Part shown: positions 27,144-35,093 of the stretch, piece after piece
Layout: every line of letters starts with the position of its first letter
Position numbering within the stretch: position 1 is the stretch's first letter
Source of the DNA: Pedobacter ghigonis
Lineage (GTDB): Bacteria; Bacteroidota; Bacteroidia; Sphingobacteriales; Sphingobacteriaceae
Direction: 5' to 3'
Assembly: GCF_903166585.1 (NCBI RefSeq)
Contig: NZ_CAESCM010000020.1
Coordinates: 38,030-102,029, forward strand
DNA: 64,000 bases
Program-made: the position numbers and the translations under genes
Notes under the pieces: generated by a model
The model's input: only the letters and a program-made list of their open reading frames with translations
The model's database searches: none
What the model was told of the DNA's origin: nothing

Positions 27144-27362
27144 TTAAGCGTTCGATTCGATCAGCAACTTCAGCATTTTAAGCCGGTGTACCAGCGGTGC
27201 ATTTACCTTGGCATCGGGATTAAGCCTTAAAGGAAGAAAATGGCTCTCCAGAAAATGTTTATAATCTGTAATTACGGTAGCCTCGTTTAGATAGATTGGA
27301 ACCTGCTGGGGTTCTGCGTTGGCGAAAAAATCTTCTAACTGTTTTAATTCTTCCAGGGTCAT
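27144..27362 (-). CDS. Small conserved protein (DUF6965-like)
   Basis: A 72-residue protein with the pattern ELKQLEDFFANAEP, then PIYLNEATVITDYKHFLESH and NPDAKVNAPLVHRLKMLKLL. This shape (short helix, beta turn with ITD, helix FLESH, then LxRL) resembles a Bacteroidota family of unknown function listed as DUF6965. It is probably cytoplasmic. It follows no obvious partner; the TMEM220-like gene is next on the same strand. Name is from memory and uncertain. Confidence 0.55.
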   Translation of the reverse strand: MTLEELKQLEDFFANAEPQQVPIYLNEATVITDYKHFLESHFLPLRLNPDAKVNAPLVHRLKMLKLLIESNA

Positions 27363-27490
27363 GCTGCAAAGTTACCATTATACTGCTGGTACTTAAAAAC
27401 AAGTTTCGTTTTAATCTGATATATGGCTCTGGTTCAGACCAAATAATTTTAGCCTGGAGTATTATGCAGACTTGTATAGCGGATATTTTT

Positions 27491-27521
27491 TTTGTATGCT
27501 AATATTTTTAGTTTATTTTTG
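27491..27521 (+). promoter_or_regulatory. Promoter of the CoiA-like gene
   Basis: TTTG at 27491-27494, 19 bases, then TATTTTTG at 27514-27521: an exact fit to the Bacteroidota consensus. The ATG at 27559 lies 37 bases further. Confidence 0.65.
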
Positions 27522-27558
27522 CGTATCCCTAATTAAGCAATTTTCCGGGCAATAGTTG

Positions 27559-28221
27559 ATGAAGAAATTAAATCCCCTTCCCGAACCCGTTCAGGATGTT
27601 TCGATGCTAAAAAAAGAATTTTACAGAAAAGAAACTGCCTGGCACCGTGAGTGGAAGCTTGCTTTTCCGTCTTCTTTCAGAGAAATTGCCTTTTACGATA
27701 GCGCCAATAATGACCTGCACCGGGCTGATATCTTTACGCCTTCGGGTTACACCATAGAGTTTCAGAATTCCCCAATTTCATTAGCTGAATTAAATAGCCG
27801 CGAATCTTTCTATCCAAACCTGATTTGGGTGCTGAATGGAAAGAAATTTAAAGGCTTTAAAGTGCTAAAACACTTACCTGATGTGGATGATCCTAAATTA
27901 AAGGATTATGAATTTTGCCATAGCGACCATCTTTCGATGGTGCGAAAAATTGAGGTAGAACAGGGGAATTTATTCCCCAAACCGTTGAATTTTTACCACA
28001 ATGAGTTGAAGGACATAAAATTTACTTCCAACCTCTATTCTTTTTGCTGGAAACAGCCTCATAGTGTGTGGTATTGTGCTACCGCAAAGATAATCGTCGA
28101 TTTGGGTGGCCATTTTCTATATGAGCTTAAACAAAGACCGCAGTTAAACGGAAATTATCCCTATTTAAAATTGCTTAGCAGGAAGACATTTATAGAACGT
28201 TATACGCCGCCAGAGTTATAA
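27559..28221 (+). CDS. Competence CoiA-like nuclease-domain protein
   Basis: A 220-residue protein from the ATG at 27559 (a TTG codon precedes it). The N-terminal half has the pattern of the CoiA-like endonuclease fold: ETAWHREWKLAF near the start, HRADIFTPSGYTIEFQNSPI with the Asp and the Glu-x-Gln core, then SRESFYPNLIWVLNG. In CoiA this core is predicted to be a restriction-like nuclease acting on incoming DNA. Here the gene stands alone with its own promoter and no other competence gene is in view, so a role in DNA processing, defence or stress is inference. The C-terminal half (about 130-220) was not recognised. Confidence 0.75.
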   Translation: MKKLNPLPEPVQDVSMLKKEFYRKETAWHREWKLAFPSSFREIAFYDSANNDLHRADIFTPSGYTIEFQNSPISLAELNSRESFYPNLIWVLNGKKFKGFKVLKHLPDVDDPKLKDYEFCHSDHLSMVRKIEVEQGNLFPKPLNFYHNELKDIKFTSNLYSFCWKQPHSVWYCATAKIIVDLGGHFLYELKQRPQLNGNYPYLKLLSRKTFIERYTPPEL

Positions 28222-28391
28222 TTGCATATTTGGCTAAAATTGAGCTTTAAATGCCTGTTGAGGCTGTTTTTTTGGAAATAATCCAGCCTTTGTAAGCTGC
28301 TTTTTCTGATGTTTTAAGTGGTAGAACAGCTTATTCGGCCTTGCTCAGCTAAGGGTTTGGCTTGGGGTTTGTTAACGCTTAGGAAAAGTTA

Positions 28392-28787
28392 ATGCAGCTA
28401 CCTCATCTTAAACCTTATACCTGTGTCATAATCGACGATGATCAGATCAGTATCGATATCCTGAAAGGTTGTATTTTACGTATGAAAGAATTTACCATGT
28501 TAGCTACCTATACCGATCCGATTGCGGGGGTTGAGGCAATCCGCGCATATGGTGAAATTGATTTCCTTTTCCTTGATATTGGCATGGAAGTATCGGGCAT
28601 TGATATAGCCAAAGTAATACGTGATCGCGTAAAGTACCTCATTTTTGTGACTGCCCATGAAAGGCACGCACTCGATGCCTTTAAGGTGTATTGCGATAAA
28701 TTCTTTGTAAAACCTGTTGGTTACGAGCAAATCAGGCAGGCAATTGCCCATTTGGTTAGAAGAGATAATTTTAAAGGCAATTATTAA
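28392..28787 (+). CDS. Single-domain response regulator of the LytTR type
   Basis: A 131-residue receiver with all phosphorylation residues: acidic D15-D17 (IIDDDQ), D62 (FLFLDIGME), T87 (FVTAHE) and K107 (FVKPVG). The sequence VTAHERHALDAFKVYCDKFF is that of receivers which usually precede a LytTR DNA-binding domain, but the protein ends after RRDNFKGNY without one. It may act by protein contacts or as a phosphate sink. No kinase is adjacent. A long perfect hairpin ends the transcript. Confidence 0.88.
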   Translation: MQLPHLKPYTCVIIDDDQISIDILKGCILRMKEFTMLATYTDPIAGVEAIRAYGEIDFLFLDIGMEVSGIDIAKVIRDRVKYLIFVTAHERHALDAFKVYCDKFFVKPVGYEQIRQAIAHLVRRDNFKGNY

Positions 28788-28825
28788 TCACCTTCAACCA
28801 GTGTTGAAGGTGATTAACGTTTTTT
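28784..28825 (+). terminator. Bidirectional terminator
   Basis: TTAATCACCTTCAA (28784-28797), loop CCAGTG, TTGAAGGTGATTAA (28804-28817): a perfect 14-bp stem, then CGTTTTTT. It overlaps the stop codons of both convergent genes. Confidence 0.92.
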
Positions 28826-29411
28826 ATTTCATACCATCGTTTATCTTATTGATCATTACCAAATGGCTCTGAACAATGGGAGCAGTTTTGGTTGCAAATG
28901 ATTTGAGATCGGCATCTTTTCCGTCTTTAGCCTCATCTTCCATTAACTTCAGGGTTGATTTATGTCCGCTTACCATAGCATCTACATAAGCTTTATCAAA
29001 ATCTGCCCCCGTTTTTTTACTCAGGTCGTCCATTTTCTGTTTATGCTCATCATCAACTGTATTTGGTAAGGTAATGTTTTTGAGTTTGGCTATGGCCATT
29101 AATTCGGTATTGGCCATGCCGTGGTCTTTTACCATCATGGTGGCAAATTCTTTCACCTTTGCATTACTGCTTTTTTCGAGCGCCATTTTTCCCAGTTCTA
29201 CTTCGGCCATGCCGCCCACAGCAGCCTGAGTGGTAAATTTGGCATCAGCTTCATCTACTGCAATTCCACCGGTAGCTGCCACATTGGTTGTGGTATCTTT
29301 CGCCATGTTTAAACTGTCGGCACTTTCTTTAGCATCTTTATTCCCTCCGCTACATGCCTGGAACGTTAAAACCGAAGCCGAAATGGCCATCAAATAAATT
29401 AAATTTTTCAT
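28824..29411 (-). CDS. DUF4142 lipoprotein
   Basis: A 195-residue lipoprotein (ATG at 29411; another ATG two codons earlier at 29417). The signal ends in a lipobox, LTFQAC, followed by SGGNKDAKESAD. The mature part has the DUF4142 four-helix pattern: FTTQAAVGGMAEVELGKMAL, SNAKVKEFATMMVKDHGMAN, LDDLSKKTG-like KMDDLSKKTGADFDKAYVDA and a final HLVMINKINDGMK. The fold is ferritin-like in shape, but no metal site is evident. Such proteins are common in Bacteroidota periplasm or outer membrane; function is unknown. Confidence 0.88.
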   Translation of the reverse strand: MKNLIYLMAISASVLTFQACSGGNKDAKESADSLNMAKDTTTNVAATGGIAVDEADAKFTTQAAVGGMAEVELGKMALEKSSNAKVKEFATMMVKDHGMANTELMAIAKLKNITLPNTVDDEHKQKMDDLSKKTGADFDKAYVDAMVSGHKSTLKLMEDEAKDGKDADLKSFATKTAPIVQSHLVMINKINDGMK

Positions 29412-29547
29412 ATACATTGTTTTTGTTGTATAGGAAGAACATGTTTTTAAGTGAAAGGGTTTGAGTGTTTTAAAAGATTTATCCTAAGCGTTTTTTCTGC
29501 CAGGCTTAAAGGTGAGGATTAACGAAATTTAACATTTATTTATTCTT

Positions 29548-29580
29548 ATTTGGACTTGATCTAAATAGAGGCTATATTTG
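29548..29580 (+). promoter_or_regulatory. Promoter of the TonB operon with overlapping Fur-like dyad
   Basis: TTTG at 29549-29552, 20 bases, TATATTTG at 29573-29580: a full consensus promoter. ATTTGGACTTGATCTAAAT (29548-29566) is a 19-bp dyad with arms ATTTGGA and TCTAAAT (6 of 7 pairs) that covers the -33 box and the spacer. The 19-base length and A/T-rich arms recall iron-regulator boxes. Downstream genes fit iron or siderophore uptake, so repression by a Fur-type protein is a reasonable inference. Confidence 0.6.
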
Positions 29581-29592
29581 CCCGAAATAAAA

Positions 29593-29673
29593 ATGCCACA
29601 CGGTTTCGGACCCGTGTGGCTAAACCGGAAATCCGGCTCACCTTTAATCTCCATTAAAAGCCATGCAAATTAA
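29593..29673 (+). other. Structured leader of the TonB operon, with an overlapping 26-codon frame
   Basis: The leader folds into a 9-bp perfect hairpin, GCCACACGG (29595-29603) with CCGTGTGGC (29612-29620), and a small one, CCGG-AAAT-CCGG (29625-29636). CGGTTT (29601-29606) could instead pair with AAACCG (29622-29627), giving two exclusive folds. An ATG at 29593 opens a 26-codon frame (MPHGFGPVWLNRKSGS...) that ends at 29673, inside the receptor gene. No cobalamin or TPP signature was seen. Either a regulatory RNA or a leader peptide is possible. Confidence 0.45.
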
Positions 29674-32029
29674 GAAAATTTTGCTATTGGGCATACTATG
29701 TGCCTGTGTAATTTTTGCTTCAGCCCAAAATCCAATACCGGGCCTTTCAGGACAAGTTAAAACCAGCGGCGGCGATCCGCTTCCTGGTGCCACCGTAAAA
29801 GTTAATAAAACAAATTTTGGTACCCTTACCGATGGTAGCGGTAATTTTAAAATCGCACAAATCCCCGCCGGAAATTACACTTTACAGGTATCGGCCATTG
29901 GTTTTAAAACCCTTAAGAAAGAGATTACCATTGGCGATAAACCGTTAAGTGGACTGAATTTTAATCTTTCCGAATCTGCAGAACAGATGGAAACAGTGAA
30001 TGTAATTGGCAGAACGGCTACACAGGAGGTAAACCGGCAGGCTTTTAATGTAACTGCGGTTGATGCGAAAAAGCTGTACAATACCACACTCGATATTTCG
30101 GGAGCTTTGGATCGTGTTGCAGGCATACGGGTAAGAGAATCGGGAGGGGTGGGTTCTAACTTTAACCTTTCATTAAATGGTTTTTCGGGCAACCACGTAA
30201 GGTATTTTATAGACGGGATACCGATGGATAATTTTGGTTCTTCTTTTCAGATCAACAATATCCCGATTAATATTGCAGACCGGGTTGAAGTGTACAAAGG
30301 TGTAGTACCAATGTGGCTGGGTTCGGATGCCCTTGGTGGGGCGATTAATATTGTAACCGGCGACCGTTACCGCAACTATATCGATGCTTCTTATTCTTTT
30401 GGTTCGTTTAATACCCACAGAAGTGTAATTAATGCCGCCACAACTTCAAAAAATGGCTTTACTATTCAGTTAAATGCATTTCAGAACTATTCGGATAACG
30501 ACTACAAAGTAACCGTTGAAGCATCAGATATCTGGACAGGAGCTTATGCTCCAGCCGCTAAACTGCGGAGGTTTAACGATACCTACCATAACGAAACTTT
30601 AATTGCCAATGTTGGTGTAGTAGGAAAAAGCTATGCCGATAAACTCTTATTTGGTGTTACTGTTGGCCAGAATTATAAAGAAATACAAACTGGTGCCCGG
30701 ATGGCTTCGGTTTTTGGGGGCTGGCACCGCAGGGGAAATATTTTAATGCCCAGCTTAAAATACAAGAAAGAAAACCTCATCAAAGGGCTGGATGTAACCA
30801 TCAATGCCAATTACAACCTGGGTAATGAGCAAAATATCGATACGCTCAATGTACGTTACGATTGGTATGGCAATAGTAAACCAAACGGATCGAATGGCGA
30901 GCGCGCAAGAAGTTTATACAAATACAAAAACAACAATGGCCTGGCCACAACCATGCTCAATTACCGCATTAACGATAATCAATCGGTAGCGCTGAGTAAT
31001 GTTTTCAGCACTCTTAACCGTAAGGGAAGTGATGAACTGAATCCAACCAATGCAGAGTACGAACGGACAAAGAAAACCAACAAGAATATTTTAGGACTTG
31101 GCTATAACTTTGACGTGAAAAATAGATGGAGCGCTACGGTTTTTGGAAAATACATTAACCAGAATAATGTTAACGGAAGTGGTACTGGCGCAGGTAAAAA
31201 CAACCTGGAGCGCCTGGGTTACGGAGCAGCAGCAAGTTATTTTTTAAACAGAAACCTTCAGTTAAAAGCTTCGTACGAATTAACCAACCGCATGCCCGAA
31301 GCCCAGGAAATATTTGGTGATGTAGAAAACCAGGATGCCAACCCCGGCTTAAAACCTGAGAAAAGCGATAATTTTAATTTAGGATTAAGCTATGCTTTTT
31401 CGGTTTCTCACGATCATAACTTTGCTTTTTCGGCCAATGGAATTTACAGAAACGCAACCAATTTCATTTATAGCCGCTTAAACCAAAACCAATCCAAACT
31501 GGTAGCCGATAACCGCGATGGGGTAAGAACAGTAGGTGGCGATGCCGAAATCAGGTATTCTTACAAGAACTGGTTAAGCGTAGGTACAACCGTAACCTAT
31601 CAAAACCTTAAAAACCTGCAGAAATACGAAACCGACCCCAGTACCGGACAAAGATTCACTTCAATCAGTATCGTTTACCTCGATCAAATGCCCAATATCC
31701 CTTATTTATATGGAAACGGAGATGTTTCGGTATCACTCAGAGATGTTGGCCATAAAGGCAATAACCTTACTGTAGGTTATAATTTACTGTATGTACATGC
31801 TTTCTGGTTATACTGGCCAAGCCAGGGTGGTAAAACCATCAGCGACGATAAAAAGGTTATTCCACAGCAGTTTAACCACGATGTAAACCTCGTTTATAGC
31901 TTAAAACAAGGTCGCTACAACATTGGTTTGGAAGCCAAAAATATCACCAACGCCAATCTCTTCGACAATTTTAGCCTTCAAAAACCAGGCAGGGCTTTCT
32001 ACCTCAACCTTCGATATTTTATCAATTAA
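29663..32029 (+). CDS. TonB-dependent outer-membrane receptor
   Basis: A 788-residue receptor. Signal peptide to about residue 22, then a CarboxypepD_reg-like domain (GLSGQVKTSGGDPLPGATVK, about 25-110), a plug domain (about 120-235, with VRESGGVGSNFNLSLNGFSG and VEVYKGVVPMWLGSDALGGA) and a 22-strand barrel to the C-terminal Phe-rich end LNLRYFIN. It imports a chelate across the outer membrane with TonB energy. The downstream DUF4374 lipoprotein and PepSY membrane protein point to siderophore or haem-type iron uptake. No SusD partner is present, so a polysaccharide role is unlikely. Confidence 0.93.
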   Translation: MQIKKILLLGILCACVIFASAQNPIPGLSGQVKTSGGDPLPGATVKVNKTNFGTLTDGSGNFKIAQIPAGNYTLQVSAIGFKTLKKEITIGDKPLSGLNFNLSESAEQMETVNVIGRTATQEVNRQAFNVTAVDAKKLYNTTLDISGALDRVAGIRVRESGGVGSNFNLSLNGFSGNHVRYFIDGIPMDNFGSSFQINNIPINIADRVEVYKGVVPMWLGSDALGGAINIVTGDRYRNYIDASYSFGSFNTHRSVINAATTSKNGFTIQLNAFQNYSDNDYKVTVEASDIWTGAYAPAAKLRRFNDTYHNETLIANVGVVGKSYADKLLFGVTVGQNYKEIQTGARMASVFGGWHRRGNILMPSLKYKKENLIKGLDVTINANYNLGNEQNIDTLNVRYDWYGNSKPNGSNGERARSLYKYKNNNGLATTMLNYRINDNQSVALSNVFSTLNRKGSDELNPTNAEYERTKKTNKNILGLGYNFDVKNRWSATVFGKYINQNNVNGSGTGAGKNNLERLGYGAAASYFLNRNLQLKASYELTNRMPEAQEIFGDVENQDANPGLKPEKSDNFNLGLSYAFSVSHDHNFAFSANGIYRNATNFIYSRLNQNQSKLVADNRDGVRTVGGDAEIRYSYKNWLSVGTTVTYQNLKNLQKYETDPSTGQRFTSISIVYLDQMPNIPYLYGNGDVSVSLRDVGHKGNNLTVGYNLLYVHAFWLYWPSQGGKTISDDKKVIPQQFNHDVNLVYSLKQGRYNIGLEAKNITNANLFDNFSLQKPGRAFYLNLRYFIN

Positions 32030-32059
32030 ATCAATAATTAATTATTAAAACAGTTCATA

Positions 32060-33286
32060 ATGAAAACAAATTTAACCAAAGCGTTTATAGCTTTAGCTTT
32101 TGCTGCTGTGCTAACCTCTTGTTCTAAAAAAGAAGAAGGCGAAAGTATTCCCAACAACCCCGGTAATTTTATTCTGGCAGTAACGCCGGTAGCATCAACC
32201 GGAGTAGCAGATTACCTGCTTACTGCAAGTGATTTAGATAAAGGCAGCATTTCTACCGTTGGTAATGGTGTAGAACAAGACGGAACCTACCGTTATTACG
32301 TTACCCATAACAATAAATTTTTCAGCATGCTTTACGGACAAGGAAATCCAGGTGCTGTAACTACCTACAACATCCTGTCAGGTAAGCTAAATAAACTATC
32401 TAATTTCCAGACCGAAACGGTGCAGGCTTTTGCTCCGGTAAATGATGATATCCTTTTGGTTAAAATACCAAGAAATATTGTTACGCCACTGGCCAACTGG
32501 TACAGGGTAAATACCAATAGTTTATTAATTGCAGGCGAAGGAACCATTGACGTTCAGGCACCATCAAGCAACGGCGAATCGGCCCACTTTAGCTGGATTA
32601 AACAAGTAGGCAACAAAGTTTATGCACCATATTTTTCAATTAAGGCCTGCTGCGGTGAATCTTTTGGTACAAATTTCCCTAACAATGCCTGGATTGCTGT
32701 TTATTCTTACCCGGAGATGAAACTTGAAAAGGTAATTAAAGACGACAGAACCAGCTTTATCGGCCGGTATTTTACCGATGGTTTAGGTTTGGTAGAGAAC
32801 GGCGATGTGTATGCTTTCTCTTCTTCTGTAGCTGTTACCAATGGTGTATTAAGCTCTACAAAACCATCGGCTATTACCAAAATTAAGGCTGGTACTACCG
32901 AATTTGATTTGAGTTATTTTGTTGATTTTGAATCAGTTTCTGGTGGTAACGTAATTACCAACTGGTTATATATCGGTAACAATAATTTTGTGGTAAACGC
33001 TATACCAAAAGCAGAAAAAGGTGCTTACACAGTCGGAAAAACCATCGGAATTTTAAATGTGGTTGATAAAACATTTAAAAAAGTTAACGGAATACCTGCT
33101 TCTACTGATATTTCGAGCATTACCACCAATAATTATACACCTAAAGACGGTAAAACAGCTTACATCGGTTTAAACCTTAAAGATGGAACCAGCTACGTGT
33201 ACAAAGTTGATGCATCGGCACTAACCGCAACAAAGGGATTAAAAGTAGAAGGTGGTTTAATTACCGCAATCCAGCATTTAAAATAA
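32060..33286 (+). CDS. DUF4374 lipoprotein of the iron-uptake operon
   Basis: A 408-residue surface or periplasmic lipoprotein: lipobox LTSC after MKTNLTKAFIALAFAAV. The mature part is a DUF4374-type repetitive beta structure, probably a propeller (YLLTASDLDKGSISTVGNG, FSWIKQVGNKVYAPYFSI, AYSYPEMKLEKV-like YSYPEMKLEKVIKDD, GTSYVYKVDASALTATKG). DUF4374 proteins in Bacteroidota usually lie between a TonB receptor and a PepSY protein, as here, and are thought to help receive or hold the chelate. Gap to the receptor is 30 bases, to the next gene 39. Confidence 0.85.
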   Translation: MKTNLTKAFIALAFAAVLTSCSKKEEGESIPNNPGNFILAVTPVASTGVADYLLTASDLDKGSISTVGNGVEQDGTYRYYVTHNNKFFSMLYGQGNPGAVTTYNILSGKLNKLSNFQTETVQAFAPVNDDILLVKIPRNIVTPLANWYRVNTNSLLIAGEGTIDVQAPSSNGESAHFSWIKQVGNKVYAPYFSIKACCGESFGTNFPNNAWIAVYSYPEMKLEKVIKDDRTSFIGRYFTDGLGLVENGDVYAFSSSVAVTNGVLSSTKPSAITKIKAGTTEFDLSYFVDFESVSGGNVITNWLYIGNNNFVVNAIPKAEKGAYTVGKTIGILNVVDKTFKKVNGIPASTDISSITTNNYTPKDGKTAYIGLNLKDGTSYVYKVDASALTATKGLKVEGGLITAIQHLK

Positions 33287-33325
33287 GCTTAAAATCATCA
33301 TTTCAACATCAAACAAAACAGGACA

Positions 33326-34639
33326 ATGGCAACGGTAATCAAAACTACTCCGGCAAAGAAAAAGAATAAAGATTCGTTATTTAATAGGATCAATAAATGG
33401 CTTCATCTCTGGCTGGGCCTGGTTTCGGGCGTTATTGTTCTGATTGTTTGTATTACAGGCTGTATTTGGGTTTTTAACGAAGAAATTACCGCCTTATTAG
33501 AACCTGAAACGAAAATCGAAAGACAGGATAAACCGGTTATCCAACCTTCGCAGCTGAGCGCCATTGCTTTTAAACTTTACCCGGATAAAGTGCCTTCTTA
33601 TGCGCAGTATCAGCAGGGAAGGGCTATTAATTTGAATTTAAGGGGTAAAAAAGATGAAGGCAGAAGAGGTGGCGGAACAAGCCTTAAAATCAATCCATAC
33701 ACCGGCGAGGTAATCAGCACGGTGGTGCATAAAAAAGGCGAGGTAGACTTTTTTAGGTTTATTTTAAACGGACACCGCTTTTTGTGGTTGCCTTACGCCA
33801 TTGGCCGGCCAATTGTAAACTATGGTACGCTGATTTTTGTAGTCTTACTCATTACCGGGCTGATTTGGTGGTATCCTAAAAAATGGAACAAATCTACCCG
33901 CGATAAGAGTTTCAAGATTAAGTGGGGTGCCTCATTTAAACGGGTTAATTTGGATCTGCACAACGTACTGGGCTTTTATTCGCTTATCTTTTTATTGTTT
34001 ATTGCACTAACTGGTATGGTATACGGTATCAGATGGTACAGCGAAGGCCTTTATTGGATAACCTCGGGTGGCGATAAGCTGGGCGATTTTCAGCGTTTAG
34101 AATCCGATTCGCTGGCTTTAGGTAAATTTTATACCCCTCAAAAAGCCATGGATCTGGCCTGGAACAAAGTAATCAGCAGGCATCCGAAATCAGCAGGATT
34201 TTATTATAATTTCCCCGATACCAGTAAAGCGAAAGCTACCATCAACATTACAGTTTATCCCAACAAAGGTCAGTTTTACAATAACCAGGGCTATACTTTT
34301 GATCAGCACACCTTAAAAGAATTTCAGAGAAAAGGAGTTTATGCCATTCCTTACGATGAGGCAGGTTTTGGTGGTAAGCTGCGGAAAATGAATTATGATA
34401 TCCATGTGGGTAGCATTTTAGGCTTTCCGGGTAAAGTGCTTGCATTTTTGGCCGCTTTAATAGGCGCAAGCTTGCCCATTACCGGTTTTCTGATTTGGTA
34501 CGGACGTAAATTCAAGAAAAAATCAACGAAAAAAGAACCTATACAAACAGAAGGTAAAGCTTTGCCGGCACAGGTAAAGCCAAGGGCAAAAATTCCGGTA
34601 CGTAAAACAGGCGAAACTGTTGCAGAATATGAGCACTAA
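33326..34639 (+). CDS. PepSY-associated transmembrane protein (putative iron/siderophore reductase)
   Basis: A 437-residue inner-membrane protein of the PepSY_TM family. First helix: WLHLWLGLVSGVIVLIVCIT; a PepSY periplasmic domain follows with LNGHRFLWLP; then WYPKKWNK, HNVLGFYSLIFLLFIALTG and, near the end, FPGKVLAFLAALIGASLPITG. Histidines in the helices (H28-like, HRFLW, LDLHNVLG, YDIHVGS) are placed as in flavin/haem reductases that reduce ferric siderophores at the inner membrane, which is the inferred role. A basic tail ends in cytosol. Last gene of the operon; terminator at 34660. Confidence 0.88.
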   Translation: MATVIKTTPAKKKNKDSLFNRINKWLHLWLGLVSGVIVLIVCITGCIWVFNEEITALLEPETKIERQDKPVIQPSQLSAIAFKLYPDKVPSYAQYQQGRAINLNLRGKKDEGRRGGGTSLKINPYTGEVISTVVHKKGEVDFFRFILNGHRFLWLPYAIGRPIVNYGTLIFVVLLITGLIWWYPKKWNKSTRDKSFKIKWGASFKRVNLDLHNVLGFYSLIFLLFIALTGMVYGIRWYSEGLYWITSGGDKLGDFQRLESDSLALGKFYTPQKAMDLAWNKVISRHPKSAGFYYNFPDTSKAKATINITVYPNKGQFYNNQGYTFDQHTLKEFQRKGVYAIPYDEAGFGGKLRKMNYDIHVGSILGFPGKVLAFLAALIGASLPITGFLIWYGRKFKKKSTKKEPIQTEGKALPAQVKPRAKIPVRKTGETVAEYEH

Positions 34640-34659
34640 GATTTTGAATGAGTTGAATT

Positions 34660-34688
34660 CCCGGACATTGTCCGGGTTTTCTTTTTTT
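34660..34688 (+). terminator. Terminator after the TonB-PepSY operon
   Basis: CCCGGA (34660-34665), loop CATTG, TCCGGG (34671-34676), then TTTTCTTTTTTT. The T-run touches the stop of the convergent small gene. Confidence 0.85.
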
Positions 34689-34896
34689 AAGCCAATACGG
34701 CTTTACTTTTTTTAGCTTTAGGTTCAGCTTTTTCAGGTAATTGAATCGATAAAATCAGATCGATACTTTCTGAGTTGGTTTCATAATCAGCGGCGATTTT
34801 CTCCCATCTTTTTAATTCGCCTTGCAGGGTTTCAATTTCCTTGCCCAATGATTCGATTTTATTCTGAATTGATTTTCTAACGTTCGTATTTGCCAT
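34687..34896 (-). CDS. Small coiled-coil protein, unknown
   Basis: A 69-residue protein. Residues about 6-45 form one long charged helix (IQNKIESLGKEIETLQGELK, then RWEKIAADYETN) with heptad spacing, and the end is lysine-rich (EPKAKKSKAVLA). No family was recognised; composition and codon use look normal. It is cytoplasmic and monocistronic. A nucleic-acid or protein-bundle role is possible but not shown. Confidence 0.65.
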   Translation of the reverse strand: MANTNVRKSIQNKIESLGKEIETLQGELKRWEKIAADYETNSESIDLILSIQLPEKAEPKAKKSKAVLA

Positions 34897-35093
34897 AACA
34901 CAAAATTATAATTTGACGGCATATCTTTAAACTTCTTTATGCACAGTTAGCCGGCAAAAAACGCTAAACGTTCATCATCAGGGAGTTTTATTGCAAGAAA
35001 ATTTTCAACAATGGTGGAGAAGCTGCTAATTCGCATAAAGCGGATTAAAAATCAGCAACATTTATTACTTTTACCATCCATCCCATTGTGTAT

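Noticed and set aside
29581..29662. Cobalamin or TPP riboswitch before the TonB receptor
   Set aside because: The region is too short and lacks the conserved cobalamin core and the TPP CTGAGA motif; described instead as an unclassified leader.
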